From: an uncultured Gammaproteobacteria bacterium
Lineage (GTDB): Bacteria; Pseudomonadota; Gammaproteobacteria; UBA4575
Assembly: GCA_938074525.1 (NCBI GenBank)
Contig: CALJEX010000002.1
Location: forward strand, 1 to 50,859
DNA: 50,859 bases
Reading direction: 5' to 3'
Shown: positions 36,856 to 45,776 of the stretch, one piece after another
Numbering within the stretch: position 1 is the first letter of the stretch
Layout of the letters: the number at the start of each line of letters is the position of its first letter
Program-made: the position numbers and the translations under genes
Notes under the pieces: generated by a model
What the model saw: the letters and a program-made list of their open reading frames with translations, nothing else
Told to the model about the DNA's origin: nothing
Databases searched by the model: none

Positions 36856-37515
36856 ATGAATAGCAACAAAAAATTATTCGCCGCAATAATGTCGGCGCTA
36901 TTTTTATCCGCGTGCGCAAGCACTCAAACTTCAGATACCGCAACAGCTAATACAAGCAAAACTGAAATGGAAGCAAAACAAGTAATGGCTTCCGACTTAG
37001 ACGCAAGAACCCAAGCATTAAATGAAAGAGAAGCTCAGCTAGCAAGTGCGCAAGCAGAGTTAGATGCTCAACGCAGTAATACATCAGCCATGTCAGCATC
37101 TACTGCGGGCAGTGGCCAATTACTCCCACCAAAAGCGAAAGCCGGCGAATGTTATGCGCGCGTTTGGGTTAAACCTACTTACAGAACGAACAGCGAAACT
37201 ATCTTAGTTAGTGAAGCAAGTGAAAAATTCGCCACTACTCCAGCTCAATACGAAACTGTCACCGAAGAAGTATTAGTCAAAGAAGCCAGCTTCTACATGG
37301 AACCAATACCGGCAGTTTATGGCACAGAAACAGAAACTCTCTTAGTGTCTGAAGGACAAATGTTCTGGAGCGTTGATTTACAAAAAAATGCTGCGCCAGC
37401 AAGTGATGAGCTACTTGCAGCTGCAAAAAACCATGGCATCGACTTAGACCTGGCACTTGTTACCATGAGCATTACATCCCTGCACAATACGAAACTGTTT
37501 CAGAGCAAGTATTAG
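36856..37515 (+). CDS. 5' fragment: lipoprotein signal, coiled coil and first repeats
   Basis: The first 219 codons of the split gene. MNSNKKLFAAIMSALFLSAC is a lipoprotein signal with LSAC; a helical EREAQLASAQAELDAQ stretch is at about 57-72. The repeats begin with KAGECYARVWVKPTYRT (from about 95). After residue about 198 the reading turns into out-of-frame sequence and stops. By itself this would give an envelope lipoprotein lacking the peptidoglycan-binding end. Confidence 0.55.
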   Translation: MNSNKKLFAAIMSALFLSACASTQTSDTATANTSKTEMEAKQVMASDLDARTQALNEREAQLASAQAELDAQRSNTSAMSASTAGSGQLLPPKAKAGECYARVWVKPTYRTNSETILVSEASEKFATTPAQYETVTEEVLVKEASFYMEPIPAVYGTETETLLVSEGQMFWSVDLQKNAAPASDELLAAAKNHGIDLDLALVTMSITSLHNTKLFQSKY

Positions 37516-37727
37516 TAGGTGAAGCTTATGATCAAGTTTCTGTAAGTGATGCAACATACAATTGGGTTGAAAAAGAAGTCCTTGTTCGCGAAGCATCAAC
37601 AAGACTGGAAACTATTCCAGCAACATACGAAACAGTCACTGAGCAGATCATTGACAAGCCAGCTCATACTGTATGGAAAAAAGGCACTGGCCCAATCCAA
37701 CGCATTGATGAAGCGACAGGTGAAATC

Positions 37728-38423
37728 ATGTGTCTAGTAGAAGTGCCCGCAACTTACAAAACTATCAGCAAGCGCATTCTTAAATCTCCTGCAAACACAA
37801 GAACTATTAGCGTTCCTGCAGAGTACAAGACTGTTAAAGTTCGCGAATTGGTTTCTGGTCCAGAAGAGATTCGTAATCAAGTCCCTGCTAAATACAAAGC
37901 TGTCACCTCACAACGCAAAGTGGCAGACAAATCTTTTGTTTGGCATGAAATCCACAACACAGATCACCCTAGCAGCACACGTACAGGCAATAAAATTTGT
38001 TTAGTAGAAACACCACCTCGTTACGAAACAATTACTAAGACGATTGTTAAGACACCAGCTTCAACACGACGCGTTGAAGTACCAGCAGAATACAATCCTG
38101 TCAAAGTGAACAAGGTTGTTGCAGAAGCAAAAGAAATGCGCGAAGTGATTCCCGCACGTTACGAAACTGTAACTTCACAAGAACTTGAAAGAGATGGTTA
38201 CATGGAATGGCGTTCTATTCTTTGTGAAACCAACATGACACCTGGAATGGTTAGTTCAATTCAGCGTGCTCTTTCCACAAAAGGATACAATCCTGGATCT
38301 ATCGACGGCGTGATTGGCAGCAACACAATCAAAGCAGTCAATGAATTCCAGACTGACAACAAACTCCCCACAGACAAATACATTAATATCGAAACTGTTC
38401 GAGCATTAGGTATTAATCTGTAA
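37728..38423 (+). CDS. 3' fragment: repeats and peptidoglycan-binding domain
   Basis: The first ATG of the continuing frame is at 37728, giving 231 residues. The frame is coding well upstream of that, from about 37443 (PGTCYHEHYIPAQYETV). It carries repeats such as VEVPATYKTISKRILKSPA and VPAEYKTVKVRELV. A PG_binding_1-type domain (about 173-230) ends with NIETVRALGINL. No ribosome binding site precedes the ATG, so independent translation is doubtful. A terminator follows. Confidence 0.5.
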   Translation: MCLVEVPATYKTISKRILKSPANTRTISVPAEYKTVKVRELVSGPEEIRNQVPAKYKAVTSQRKVADKSFVWHEIHNTDHPSSTRTGNKICLVETPPRYETITKTIVKTPASTRRVEVPAEYNPVKVNKVVAEAKEMREVIPARYETVTSQELERDGYMEWRSILCETNMTPGMVSSIQRALSTKGYNPGSIDGVIGSNTIKAVNEFQTDNKLPTDKYINIETVRALGINL

Positions 38424-38436
38424 ATTCTTGCATACC

Positions 38437-38470
38437 AAGAAGAGTGGGAAATTATCCCACTCTTCTTTTT
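38437..38470 (+). terminator. Strong Rho-independent terminator
   Basis: A 13-bp perfect stem, AAGAAGAGTGGGA (38437-38449) with TCCCACTCTTCTT (38455-38467), 5-base loop, then further T. It closes the repeat-lipoprotein transcript and isolates the next gene. Confidence 0.92.
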
Positions 38471-38505
38471 AAATCTCATAATCTCTTATCTATAGGGACA
38501 ACATA

Positions 38506-38970
38506 GTGAAAAAAATTATCTTCCTCACCATGCTAGCTATATCCAGCATGACTTTCATTGCTCAAGCAGGCCACCATGGAAATGCTTACACAGTCCAAAT
38601 AGCCACATACAAAAACTTACCAACCAACTTTTTAACATCTGCAGAAGCATTTGGTGATGTGCATACATCTCAAACAGGCGAGCTAACTCGAGTCAGCGTT
38701 GGCAGCTTCAATAGCAGAAGCGAAGCACAAGCATTATTATCTCGCATCAAACAAGCAGGCTATGATGATGCATTCATCAATCAATTAGGCACTAGTAATG
38801 CAGCCAATCGCTCTCATAGCAGTAGCTCTAGCCAAGATAGTTTTCAAGCAAATCCAAGCAGTGAAATGGCAAAGTTTCGTAATTTGCCAGAGGCTGAAAA
38901 AGATCGAGCAGTATTTGTTGACGGAAAACTACATCTCAAAGATGGCAATCAATTTATCCCCGTGCCGTAA
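38506..38970 (+). CDS. Secreted SPOR-domain protein
   Basis: A 154-residue exported protein starting with GTG. The signal peptide (MKKIIFLTMLAISSMTFIAQAG) is followed by a SPOR-like domain (about 25-95: AYTVQIATYKN ... RVSVGSFNSRSEAQALLSRIKQAGYDDAFI). SPOR domains bind denuded glycan strands at division sites. A serine-rich linker (HSSSSSQDS) leads to a short C-terminal segment ending QFIPVP. AGGGAC lies before the start. It stands between two strong terminators, so it is its own transcript unless the upstream one is read through. Confidence 0.8.
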   Translation: MKKIIFLTMLAISSMTFIAQAGHHGNAYTVQIATYKNLPTNFLTSAEAFGDVHTSQTGELTRVSVGSFNSRSEAQALLSRIKQAGYDDAFINQLGTSNAANRSHSSSSSQDSFQANPSSEMAKFRNLPEAEKDRAVFVDGKLHLKDGNQFIPVP

Positions 38971-38983
38971 TATCGACTCTCAA

Positions 38984-39025
38984 AACCAATAAAAAAGGAG
39001 CTTTTTAGCTCCTTTTTTATTGGTT
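38984..39025 (+). terminator. Bidirectional terminator with a 19-bp perfect stem
   Basis: AACCAATAAAAAAGGAGCT (38984-39002) pairs completely with 39007-39025 around a TTTT loop. A6 and T6 tracts lie within the stem on both sides, so it could stop transcription from either direction. It ends the SPOR-gene transcript ahead of rnr. Confidence 0.93.
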
Positions 39026-39109
39026 TCAATTTAGTTATACGTTTATTCATCTAAAAGCGTTAGTATCCCTCAATGACGAACAAATACTCACCTACTGCCC
39101 TCCTCTGCA

Positions 39110-41341
39110 ATGACCAAATCAAAAAAAACTAAAAAGAATCATGATCCTCATGCGGATCGAGAAGCAAAAAAATATGCTCATCCGATTGCTAGCCGTGAAT
39201 TCATCCTAGAGCTGATCGATAAAAACGAAGGTCCTGCCACTTTCACCAAATTAAAAAAATCTTTAGGCCTATCTAGTGAGCGCGACCTTGAGTCATTGGA
39301 GCGACGACTTCGCGCAATGGAGCGAGACGGTCAATTAGTCCGCAATCGGCAAGGCTCTTATATTCCTGTAGGACGCGCCGACTTGGTACGCGGACGCATT
39401 ATTGGCCACGCTGATGGATTTGGGTTTTTAAATCCAGATGAACAGGGTGAATCCGATATATTTCTATCCCCAAGAGAAATGCGCGCGGCTTTACATGGTG
39501 ATCGTGCTGTAGTTCAGATCACTCACACAAAAAGAGATGGTCGCAAAGAAGGTCATTTAGTTGAAGTGCTTGAACGCGCTAATGACCAAATCGTTGGCCG
39601 CTATAATGAAGAACAAGGCATGGGCTTTGTCACCCCAGACAATAAACGTATACATCAAGATATTTTCATTGCCCCAGATAAAAAGAATGGCGCAGTCCAC
39701 GGTCAAATAGTTATCGCCAAAATTGTCGAGCAACCAACCAAAAGAAAACAACCTATTGGTGAAATATTCGAAGTATTAGGTGAACATATGGCGCCCGGCA
39801 TGGAAATAGACATTGCTATTCGTGTGCATTCACTGCCTAGCGTGTTCTCTCAAGAAGTGATTGATGAAGCGGAATCTTTTTCTGAACAATCCATTATTGA
39901 TGAATCACCCAAAAGAAAAGATCTTCGCGCAATTCCCTTTGTCACTATTGATGGTGAAGACGCTAAAGACTTTGATGATGCCGTTTATTGTGAAAAGCGC
40001 GATGGTGGTTGGAAACTATATGTGGCGATTGCTGATGTTTCTTTCTACGTACAACCAGGTAACGAATTAGATAAAGAAGCGCAATGGCGAGGAACCTCAG
40101 TTTATTTTCCTGGCCAAGTGATTCCCATGTTACCTGAAAATTTATCCAATGGATTATGCTCGATCAATCCGCAGACTCCACGTTTAACTTTGGTGTGCGA
40201 AATGAGTATTTCTCCTGAAGGAGACATGCAGAGTTATCAGTTTTATAAAGCCGTCATCAAATCTCATGCACGCTTAACTTACACTCAAGTCGCTGCCGCC
40301 GTCGTCGACAAAAAAGTTAAAGCGCGCAAAACTATCGGTGATGTATGCCCACACCTAGACGAGTTATATCGACTATTTCTAGCCATGGTCGGCTATAGAG
40401 AAAAACGCGGCGCCATTGATTTTCATTCCACAGAAACCAAAATCGAATTTGGCCCAGACAAGAAAATTGTTCGCATTTATCCCTATGAAAGAAACGATGC
40501 ACACCGCGTCATTGAAGAATGCATGATTGCAGCCAATGTTGCTGCTGCAAAGTATCTGACGAAAAATAAAATTCCAGGCTTATACCGAATTCACGAAGGT
40601 CCTAAAGAAACAAAGTTAAAAGAGTTGCGCCAACTACTAAAAACTTTAGGCTTAAATTTACCTGGAGGCGAAAAACCAGAACCTAAACATTACGCCGATC
40701 TCATCAAACAAGTAAATGAACGCGAAGAAGATAGATGGATTGAAACCATGCTATTACGTTCGCTATCGCAAGCAGTTTACAGCCCGGATAACGCTGGCCA
40801 CTTTGGTTTAGCACATCCATTTTATGCGCATTTCACATCGCCAATTCGTCGCTATCCTGATTTAATCGTGCATCGAGCCATTAGTCACTTAGTCGATAAG
40901 AAAAAAGCTGATACCTTCATGTACAGTCATAACGACTTAGTATTACAAGGCGAACACTGTTCGATGACAGAACGCAGAGCCGATGATGCGACACGTGATG
41001 CTGAAGCCACTTTGAAGTGTGAATTCATGCAAGACAAAGTAGGCAAAATATTTACTGGCTCTATCACTGGCGTGACATCTTTTGGCTTATTTGTTGAATT
41101 ACTTGATGTCTACGTAGAAGGATTAGTCCACATCAGCACACTATCTGATGATTACTATCAATACGACCCGGCTAAAATGACTTTAGAGGGTGAGCTTACT
41201 CATAAAGTATATCGACTTGGTGACACAGTAGAAATTATTGTCACTCGCGTAGACATAGATGAACGTAAAATTGATTTTGTATTAGAACAAAACAAAAATC
41301 CAAATAAGCGCAAGCGCCCTAAAAAACCTAAGCGCAAATAA
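39110..41341 (+). CDS. rnr: Ribonuclease R
   Basis: A 743-residue processive 3'-5' exoribonuclease that can degrade structured RNA (E. coli RNase R is 813). In order: a basic N terminus; a winged-helix region (about 25-80); cold-shock domains (about 85-230, RGRIIGHADGFGFLNPDEQ and GRYNEEQGMGFVTPDN); the RNB catalytic domain with the metal-binding DGEDAKDFDDAVY (about 281-293); a C-terminal S1 domain (about 640-725, GKIFTGSITGVTSFGLFVELLD); and a lysine-rich tail. There is no ribosome binding site. The next gene, rlmB, starts 21 bp downstream, the classical pair. Confidence 0.96.
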   Translation: MTKSKKTKKNHDPHADREAKKYAHPIASREFILELIDKNEGPATFTKLKKSLGLSSERDLESLERRLRAMERDGQLVRNRQGSYIPVGRADLVRGRIIGHADGFGFLNPDEQGESDIFLSPREMRAALHGDRAVVQITHTKRDGRKEGHLVEVLERANDQIVGRYNEEQGMGFVTPDNKRIHQDIFIAPDKKNGAVHGQIVIAKIVEQPTKRKQPIGEIFEVLGEHMAPGMEIDIAIRVHSLPSVFSQEVIDEAESFSEQSIIDESPKRKDLRAIPFVTIDGEDAKDFDDAVYCEKRDGGWKLYVAIADVSFYVQPGNELDKEAQWRGTSVYFPGQVIPMLPENLSNGLCSINPQTPRLTLVCEMSISPEGDMQSYQFYKAVIKSHARLTYTQVAAAVVDKKVKARKTIGDVCPHLDELYRLFLAMVGYREKRGAIDFHSTETKIEFGPDKKIVRIYPYERNDAHRVIEECMIAANVAAAKYLTKNKIPGLYRIHEGPKETKLKELRQLLKTLGLNLPGGEKPEPKHYADLIKQVNEREEDRWIETMLLRSLSQAVYSPDNAGHFGLAHPFYAHFTSPIRRYPDLIVHRAISHLVDKKKADTFMYSHNDLVLQGEHCSMTERRADDATRDAEATLKCEFMQDKVGKIFTGSITGVTSFGLFVELLDVYVEGLVHISTLSDDYYQYDPAKMTLEGELTHKVYRLGDTVEIIVTRVDIDERKIDFVLEQNKNPNKRKRPKKPKRK

Positions 41342-41362
41342 CCACAGCGCAAGTCATCTATC

Positions 41363-42106
41363 ATGAGTAAAAAAGAAATACTTCCGGGCATACATACGGT
41401 TACTTCGCTATTACGTTGGCAACCTGAGCGCGCTCAATCCATTTGGCTGGAACAAAATAAAAGTAATCCCCGTATTGAGCAAATAGTGGGACACGCCAAC
41501 AAACTTGGGATATCCATCCAACAAGTGCAACGGGCAAAGCTCGACCAACTATGCGAAGGCACTCAACATCAAGGTATTGCTGCCAGTTGTATGCCTACTC
41601 CGCTAGTCGACGAACAAGAGCTAGCCGATCAAATAGCCAACGCATCAACTCCACCACTAATATTAATTTTGGATGAGATCAGTGATCCACATAATTTTGG
41701 TGCTTGTCTAAGAACTGCGGATGCCGCTGGCGTAGATGCTGTGGTGGTACCTCAACGAAATTCTGCGCCATTATCTCCGACTGTTCACAAAATAGCCTCA
41801 GGCGCCACTTTACGACTCAAAATCTCTAAAACCACTAATTTAGCAAGGTTTATAGACGCGATTAAAAAATCAGGTGTGTGGGTCTACGGTGCAGCAGGAG
41901 AAGCGTCCAGTTCGATTTATCAATCCAACCTATCCCACGCATGCGCCATTGTGATGGGCGCTGAAAGCCAAGGCCTTAGACGTTTGACCCAAGAGCGCTG
42001 CGATCAGTTGTACTCGCTGCCCATGTTAGGTGGTGTCGAAAGTCTAAATGTCTCTGTTGCCACAGGCATTTTCCTCTATGAAGCGGTACGCCAACGCAGC
42101 AATTGA
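41363..42106 (+). CDS. rlmB: 23S rRNA (guanosine-2'-O-)-methyltransferase RlmB
   Basis: A 247-residue SPOUT methyltransferase that methylates G2251 of 23S rRNA (E. coli numbering). The N-terminal substrate-binding domain includes [17 protein letters not shown] and [11 protein letters not shown]. The knotted catalytic domain has [21 protein letters not shown], then [19 protein letters not shown] and [22 protein letters not shown]. Length equals the E. coli protein (243). It follows rnr. A ribosomal protein operon begins 100 bp later. Confidence 0.96.
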   Translation: MSKKEILPGIHTVTSLLRWQPERAQSIWLEQNKSNPRIEQIVGHANKLGISIQQVQRAKLDQLCEGTQHQGIAASCMPTPLVDEQELADQIANASTPPLILILDEISDPHNFGACLRTADAAGVDAVVVPQRNSAPLSPTVHKIASGATLRLKISKTTNLARFIDAIKKSGVWVYGAAGEASSSIYQSNLSHACAIVMGAESQGLRRLTQERCDQLYSLPMLGGVESLNVSVATGIFLYEAVRQRSN

Positions 42107-42171
42107 ATGTTCTAACGCTCTCACGTACACTTCGCTTCTTTATTTTTCCAGCTACCTTTCCTCACCGTCAA

Positions 42172-42187
42172 TGTCCACGGGAGGACA
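42172..42187 (+). promoter_or_regulatory. Hairpin in the rpsF leader
   Basis: TGTCC (42172-42176) pairs with GGACA (42183-42187) across ACGGGA, 19 bases before the rpsF ATG and just ahead of its AAAGGAG. Leaders of rpsF operons often bind the S6:S18 complex for autoregulation. This hairpin, with CCG sequences nearby, is a candidate, but I could not fit the full published motif. Confidence 0.3.
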
Positions 42188-42206
42188 AAGCCCTAAAGGA
42201 GCCACA

Positions 42207-42674
42207 ATGAGACATTACGAAATCGTATTCTTGGTCCATCCAGACCAGAGTGACCAAGTATCAGCCATGGTCGATCGCTACAAAACCATGATTGAAAATG
42301 GTGATGGCAAAGTCCATCGTCTAGAAGACTGGGGTCGTAGAATCCTAGCTTATCCAATCAATAAAATTCTTAAAGCTCACTACGTGCTAATGAATATCGA
42401 AACTAGCCAAGAGGTTCTTGACGAGCTAGTCAGCGCGTTCCGCTTTAACGATGCAGTGCTTCGCCACATGGTATTAAGTTGCAAAGAAGCTGTCACTGAA
42501 CCTTCTCCAATGATGAAATCTCTCGAGAAAGATCGTGAACGTGATACTCGTGAAACACGCGCACCTCGGTCTGAAAAACCAGCCGAAAAAGTCGTTGACT
42601 CAAGTGAAGCTGCAGCAGAACCTGCATCCGCACCAATAGAAGAAGCTGCTGTTGAAGCAGCTGTAGAGGAATAA
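42207..42674 (+). CDS. rpsF: 30S ribosomal protein S6
   Basis: A 155-residue small-subunit protein that pairs with S18. The start at 42207 has a strong AAAGGAG and gives the canonical [18 protein letters not shown]; upstream in-frame codons lie in rlmB and are not used. The core runs to about residue 100 ([19 protein letters not shown]). The C-terminal extension (about 110-155) is very rich in Glu, Ala and Pro and is longer than the E. coli tail (S6 131). rpsR follows after 3 bp. priB, found between them in E. coli, is absent. Confidence 0.96.
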   Translation: MRHYEIVFLVHPDQSDQVSAMVDRYKTMIENGDGKVHRLEDWGRRILAYPINKILKAHYVLMNIETSQEVLDELVSAFRFNDAVLRHMVLSCKEAVTEPSPMMKSLEKDRERDTRETRAPRSEKPAEKVVDSSEAAAEPASAPIEEAAVEAAVEE

Positions 42675-42677
42675 GTT

Positions 42678-42902
42678 ATGTCTAAATATTTCCGTAGAAG
42701 AAGATATTGCCGCTTCACTGAAGAAGGCATCAAGCAAATTGACTATAAAGATATCGATATGCTTAAAGATTTTGTGACTGAAACAGGCAAAATCGTTCCA
42801 AGTAGAATCACTGGCACTAAAGCACGCTATCAACGCCAATTAACGACCGCTATCAAGCGCGCGCGTTACCTTGCTTTACTGCCTTACAGCGACGCACACT
42901 AA
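42678..42902 (+). CDS. rpsR: 30S ribosomal protein S18
   Basis: A 74-residue protein of the small-subunit platform. The sequence [51 protein letters not shown] and the length are canonical. GAGGAAT overlaps the end of rpsF. The stop is followed at once by a long GC-rich hairpin before the DUF2232 gene. Confidence 0.97.
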   Translation: MSKYFRRRRYCRFTEEGIKQIDYKDIDMLKDFVTETGKIVPSRITGTKARYQRQLTTAIKRARYLALLPYSDAH

Positions 42903-42905
42903 GAG

Positions 42906-42969
42906 TTTGGCGCCATAAAACAAAGGTTTTAAGGCGCCAAACCCTCAGCCCAAACAACCTCGGGTTGTT
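42906..42969 (+). other. Two hairpins between rpsR and the DUF2232 gene
   Basis: TTTGGCGCC (42906-42914) pairs with GGCGCCAAA (42933-42941), with an inner AAAAC/GTTTT stem in the loop. A second stem, AACAACC (42953-42959) with GGTTGTT (42963-42969), ends 4 bp before the next ATG. No T-run follows, so these look like processing or attenuation structures inside the ribosomal operon rather than a terminator. Confidence 0.5.
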
Positions 42970-42973
42970 CGCC

Positions 42974-43861
42974 ATGATGAAAAACTTTGCCAGCTTTACG
43001 CTTTCGGGAAAGTTTCCCGCATTTACGGTTGTCTTTGGTTTCTTACTTTTTGCCTTAATATTTCCATTAAGTGCCATCCTAAGTGGTGCAGGTATTGTTT
43101 TAATTACCTTACATGCCGGCCCTAAAAATAGCTTCTCAATCGTACTCGCCTGCATTATCGCACTTGCGCTTGTTAGTTCTGTTTTCATCGGTCACGCTAC
43201 ACTTGGTGCAGCCACGGCAGCAGCTCAATTACTGCCAAGTTTTATACTTGCAGTAATTTTTTACTCCACACGTTCATTGTCCTTATCACTACAGGCGGCA
43301 GCCTTACTCGGCGCAATTGCTTTCGTCATTGTCAGCGCCTTATTTCCTAACAGTGATCAGTTTTGGCAACAAGCATTAAGCTCGATATTAGCCCCAGTGC
43401 TTGAAACAGGTGGCTATAACGCTGAACAAAGTGCGCTATTAATTTCTCAGACAGCTAAGTTTATGACTGGCTTATTAATCGCATCAATCGTCCTGGTTCA
43501 TAGCAGCATCTTGCTATTTGGATACAAGCTCAAATGTCTGGTCGATGATAGTAAGCAGTTCGAACAAGATTTCCAGCAAATGCGCCTGGGCAAAGTATTA
43601 GCTATTTTAACTGTATTGGTTGGAATTTGGGCTGTATTGGGCCAATCCAGCTATGCGGCTCAACTTTGCGGAATACTGTCCATTCTGTTCTTTTTACAAG
43701 GAATGGCGGTAATCCATACCACTACTGGTACCATGACAAAAGGCAAACTATGGTTAATAATTGCCTATATATTAGTGATCTTTGTTCCGCAGGCGATTCT
43801 CGTCATTATACTGCTGGGTATATTCGAAACATTTTTCAAAATACGCGAACGCGTTAAATAA
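42974..43861 (+). CDS. DUF2232 family multispanning membrane protein
   Basis: A 295-residue inner-membrane protein with about eight hydrophobic segments and a charged C terminus (KIRERVK). A protein of this type (YybS-like, DUF2232) commonly lies between rpsR and rplI in gammaproteobacteria. The function is not known. ATG at 42974 (or 42977) is chosen; a TTG at 42965 lies in a hairpin stem. No ribosome binding site is visible, so it may be poorly translated relative to the ribosomal genes on either side. Confidence 0.8.
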   Translation: MMKNFASFTLSGKFPAFTVVFGFLLFALIFPLSAILSGAGIVLITLHAGPKNSFSIVLACIIALALVSSVFIGHATLGAATAAAQLLPSFILAVIFYSTRSLSLSLQAAALLGAIAFVIVSALFPNSDQFWQQALSSILAPVLETGGYNAEQSALLISQTAKFMTGLLIASIVLVHSSILLFGYKLKCLVDDSKQFEQDFQQMRLGKVLAILTVLVGIWAVLGQSSYAAQLCGILSILFFLQGMAVIHTTTGTMTKGKLWLIIAYILVIFVPQAILVIILLGIFETFFKIRERVK

Positions 43862-43895
43862 TTTTATAAACATATCGATATTCGAAGGAAAAGCA

Positions 43896-44345
43896 ATGGA
43901 AGTCATTTTATTATCAAAAGTAGAAAACCTAGGCGCACTTGGCGACAAAGTTAACGTGAAATCAGGTTTTGCCCGTAATTACCTCATTCCGCAAGGCAAG
44001 GCTAAATTTGCAACACCAGATAATATTGCTGAGTTCGAAGCGCGTAGAGCAGAACTTGAAGCAGAAGCAGCTAGCACACTTGCTGCTGCCGAAGAACGCA
44101 AAGCTAAGCTAGAAGGTGTCTCGATTACTATTGCTGCTAAAGAAGCTAGCGAAGGTAAATTATTTGGCTCAGTGAATAACGTTGATGTTCTAGAAGCATT
44201 GAATGCTCAAGGCCACCAAATAGAAAAACGTGAAATTCGCATGCCTGATGGCGCATTCCATAATATTGGTGAATACCAAATAGAATTGCACTTACACTCA
44301 GATGTGGATGCAACCGTGGTTATCAATATCGTTGCTGAAGATTAG
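43896..44345 (+). CDS. rplI: 50S ribosomal protein L9
   Basis: A 149-residue large-subunit protein. The start at 43896 has AAGGAAAAG upstream and gives MEVILLSKVENLGALGDKVN, the canonical N terminus; longer in-frame starts lie in the membrane-protein gene. The N-domain (GFARNYLIPQGKA), the long connecting helix (about 41-75, EFEARRAELEAEAASTLAAA) and the C-domain (KLFGSVNNVDVLEAL) are all present. It is the last ribosomal gene of the operon; dnaB starts 24 bp on. Confidence 0.97.
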   Translation: MEVILLSKVENLGALGDKVNVKSGFARNYLIPQGKAKFATPDNIAEFEARRAELEAEAASTLAAAEERKAKLEGVSITIAAKEASEGKLFGSVNNVDVLEALNAQGHQIEKREIRMPDGAFHNIGEYQIELHLHSDVDATVVINIVAED

Positions 44346-44369
44346 TCATAAAAGGTCTTAACACCTAAT

Positions 44370-45776
44370 ATGGCAGAAACAATTTCTAGCGCGGATTACT
44401 CTGCACCAAACGCAGAATCATTACGCACGCCTCCATACTCGCTTGAAGCTGAACAAGCGGTGCTTGGAGGCTTAATGCTAGAAAATGGCACCTGGGATCA
44501 GATTGCCGACACACTGAACGAGAACGACTTCCATCTTTTTGATCACCGCATAATCTTTCGCGCCATTGTCGATCTTGCTTATCAAAATCAGCCATTTGAT
44601 GTTGTCACTTTAGCTGACAAAATCAAACATTCTGAAGATGCTTCTGGCGTTAACAGTCAGAACATAACAGCCTACATGGCTACGCTTGCCAAAGAGACAC
44701 CGACTGCCGCCAACATCGTCGCATATGCGACCATCGTGCGAGAAAAATCTATCCTACGCCAACTAGCCACTACCGGAACTGACATTGCAGGCACTGCATA
44801 TCAACCTCAGGGGATGAATAGTCGCGAACTTCTCGACATAGCCGAGAAGAAAATTTTTGAAATTGGTGATCATGGCTCTAAGGGCATCGGTGGTTTTAAA
44901 GGCATGAAAGAATTGCTAAAAACCACTGTAGAACGCATCGACGAATTATTTGAACGTGGCGAAACCATCACCGGCACAGCAACAGGCTTTGACCAATTTG
45001 ATGAAAACACGTCTGGCTTACAGAAAGGCGACCTAGTGATTGTTGCTGGCAGACCTTCTATGGGCAAAACTAGTTTAGCCATGAATATGGCTGAGTATGC
45101 CGTCATTCAAAAACAAGAAACCGTCGCCATCTTTAGTATGGAGATGCCTAGTCATCAGCTGACTATGCGTATGCTGTCTTCGATTGGACGTATTAATCAG
45201 CAAAATATCCGCACAGGAAAACTGACCGACGAAGATTGGCCTAGGCTCACCAGTGCTGTATCTATGCTATCCGAATCCAAACTATTTATTGATGATAGCG
45301 CGGCATTAACGCCAACAGAAATTCGTGCACGTGCACGACGATTAAAGCGCGAACATGGCCTGTCTTTAATCGTGATTGATTATCTACAACTCATGCAAGT
45401 GACGGGCAGCGGAGAAAATCGCACCAATGATGTCTCTGAAATTTCGCGCTCATTAAAAGCGTTGGCCAAGGAATTAGAAGTACCAGTAATTGCTTTATCA
45501 CAGCTTAATCGAAGCCTAGAGCAACGCACAGACAAGCGACCAGTGATGTCTGACTTACGCGAATCAGGTGCGATTGAACAAGACGCAGATTTAATTGTGT
45601 TTATCTATCGAGATGAAGTTTACAACGAAGACTCACCCGACAAAGGAACAGCAGAGATTATCGTCGCCAAACAACGTAATGGCCCAATATTCAAAACCCG
45701 ACTGACATTTTTAGGTCAGTACACGCGTTTCGAAAACTTTGTTCCCGAAATGTATAGCAACGAGAAATATTCATGA
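44370..45776 (+). CDS. dnaB: Replicative DNA helicase
   Basis: A 468-residue hexameric helicase that unwinds DNA at the replication fork and binds primase. The N-terminal domain (about 18-125) has PPYSLEAEQAVLGGLMLEN and the linker follows. The RecA-like domain has the Walker A loop VIVAGRPSMGKTSLAMNMA, Walker B LIVIDYLQLMQV, SRSLKALAKELEVPVIALSQLNR and DLRESGAIEQDADLIVFIYRDE. There is no intein. The stop overlaps alr by four bases (ATGA). Order rplI-dnaB-alr is as in E. coli. Confidence 0.97.
   Translation: MAETISSADYSAPNAESLRTPPYSLEAEQAVLGGLMLENGTWDQIADTLNENDFHLFDHRIIFRAIVDLAYQNQPFDVVTLADKIKHSEDASGVNSQNITAYMATLAKETPTAANIVAYATIVREKSILRQLATTGTDIAGTAYQPQGMNSRELLDIAEKKIFEIGDHGSKGIGGFKGMKELLKTTVERIDELFERGETITGTATGFDQFDENTSGLQKGDLVIVAGRPSMGKTSLAMNMAEYAVIQKQETVAIFSMEMPSHQLTMRMLSSIGRINQQNIRTGKLTDEDWPRLTSAVSMLSESKLFIDDSAALTPTEIRARARRLKREHGLSLIVIDYLQLMQVTGSGENRTNDVSEISRSLKALAKELEVPVIALSQLNRSLEQRTDKRPVMSDLRESGAIEQDADLIVFIYRDEVYNEDSPDKGTAEIIVAKQRNGPIFKTRLTFLGQYTRFENFVPEMYSNEKYS

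Larger units (their letters stand above)
36856..38423 (+). pseudogene. Frameshifted lipoprotein with beta repeats and peptidoglycan-binding domain
   Basis: Two overlapping reading frames together encode one protein of about 520 residues. It has a lipobox (LSAC, cysteine 20), a coiled-coil (about 45-75), about a dozen 23-25-residue repeats of the PAxYxTVxxxVLVxEAS type, and a C-terminal peptidoglycan-binding domain (SIQRALSTKGYNPGSIDGVI). The first frame stops at 37515. The continuing repeats are in the -1 frame, open from 37407 to 38423. The change falls between 37407 and 37461. Restoring one base, for example one C in GACCTGG near 37448, rejoins the frames. It is either an inactivated gene, a recent frameshift, or an assembly error. 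Confidence 0.75.

Noticed and set aside
37425-37431. Programmed -1 frameshift as the main explanation of the split repeat gene
   Set aside because: The heptamer is in phase, but coding-like residues continue in the original frame past it and no convincing downstream stem was found. A single-base loss fits better.
42048-42206. Extended N terminus of S6 reaching back into rlmB
   Set aside because: The AAAGGAG and canonical MRHYE start at 42207 decide the start. The longer frame overlaps rlmB.
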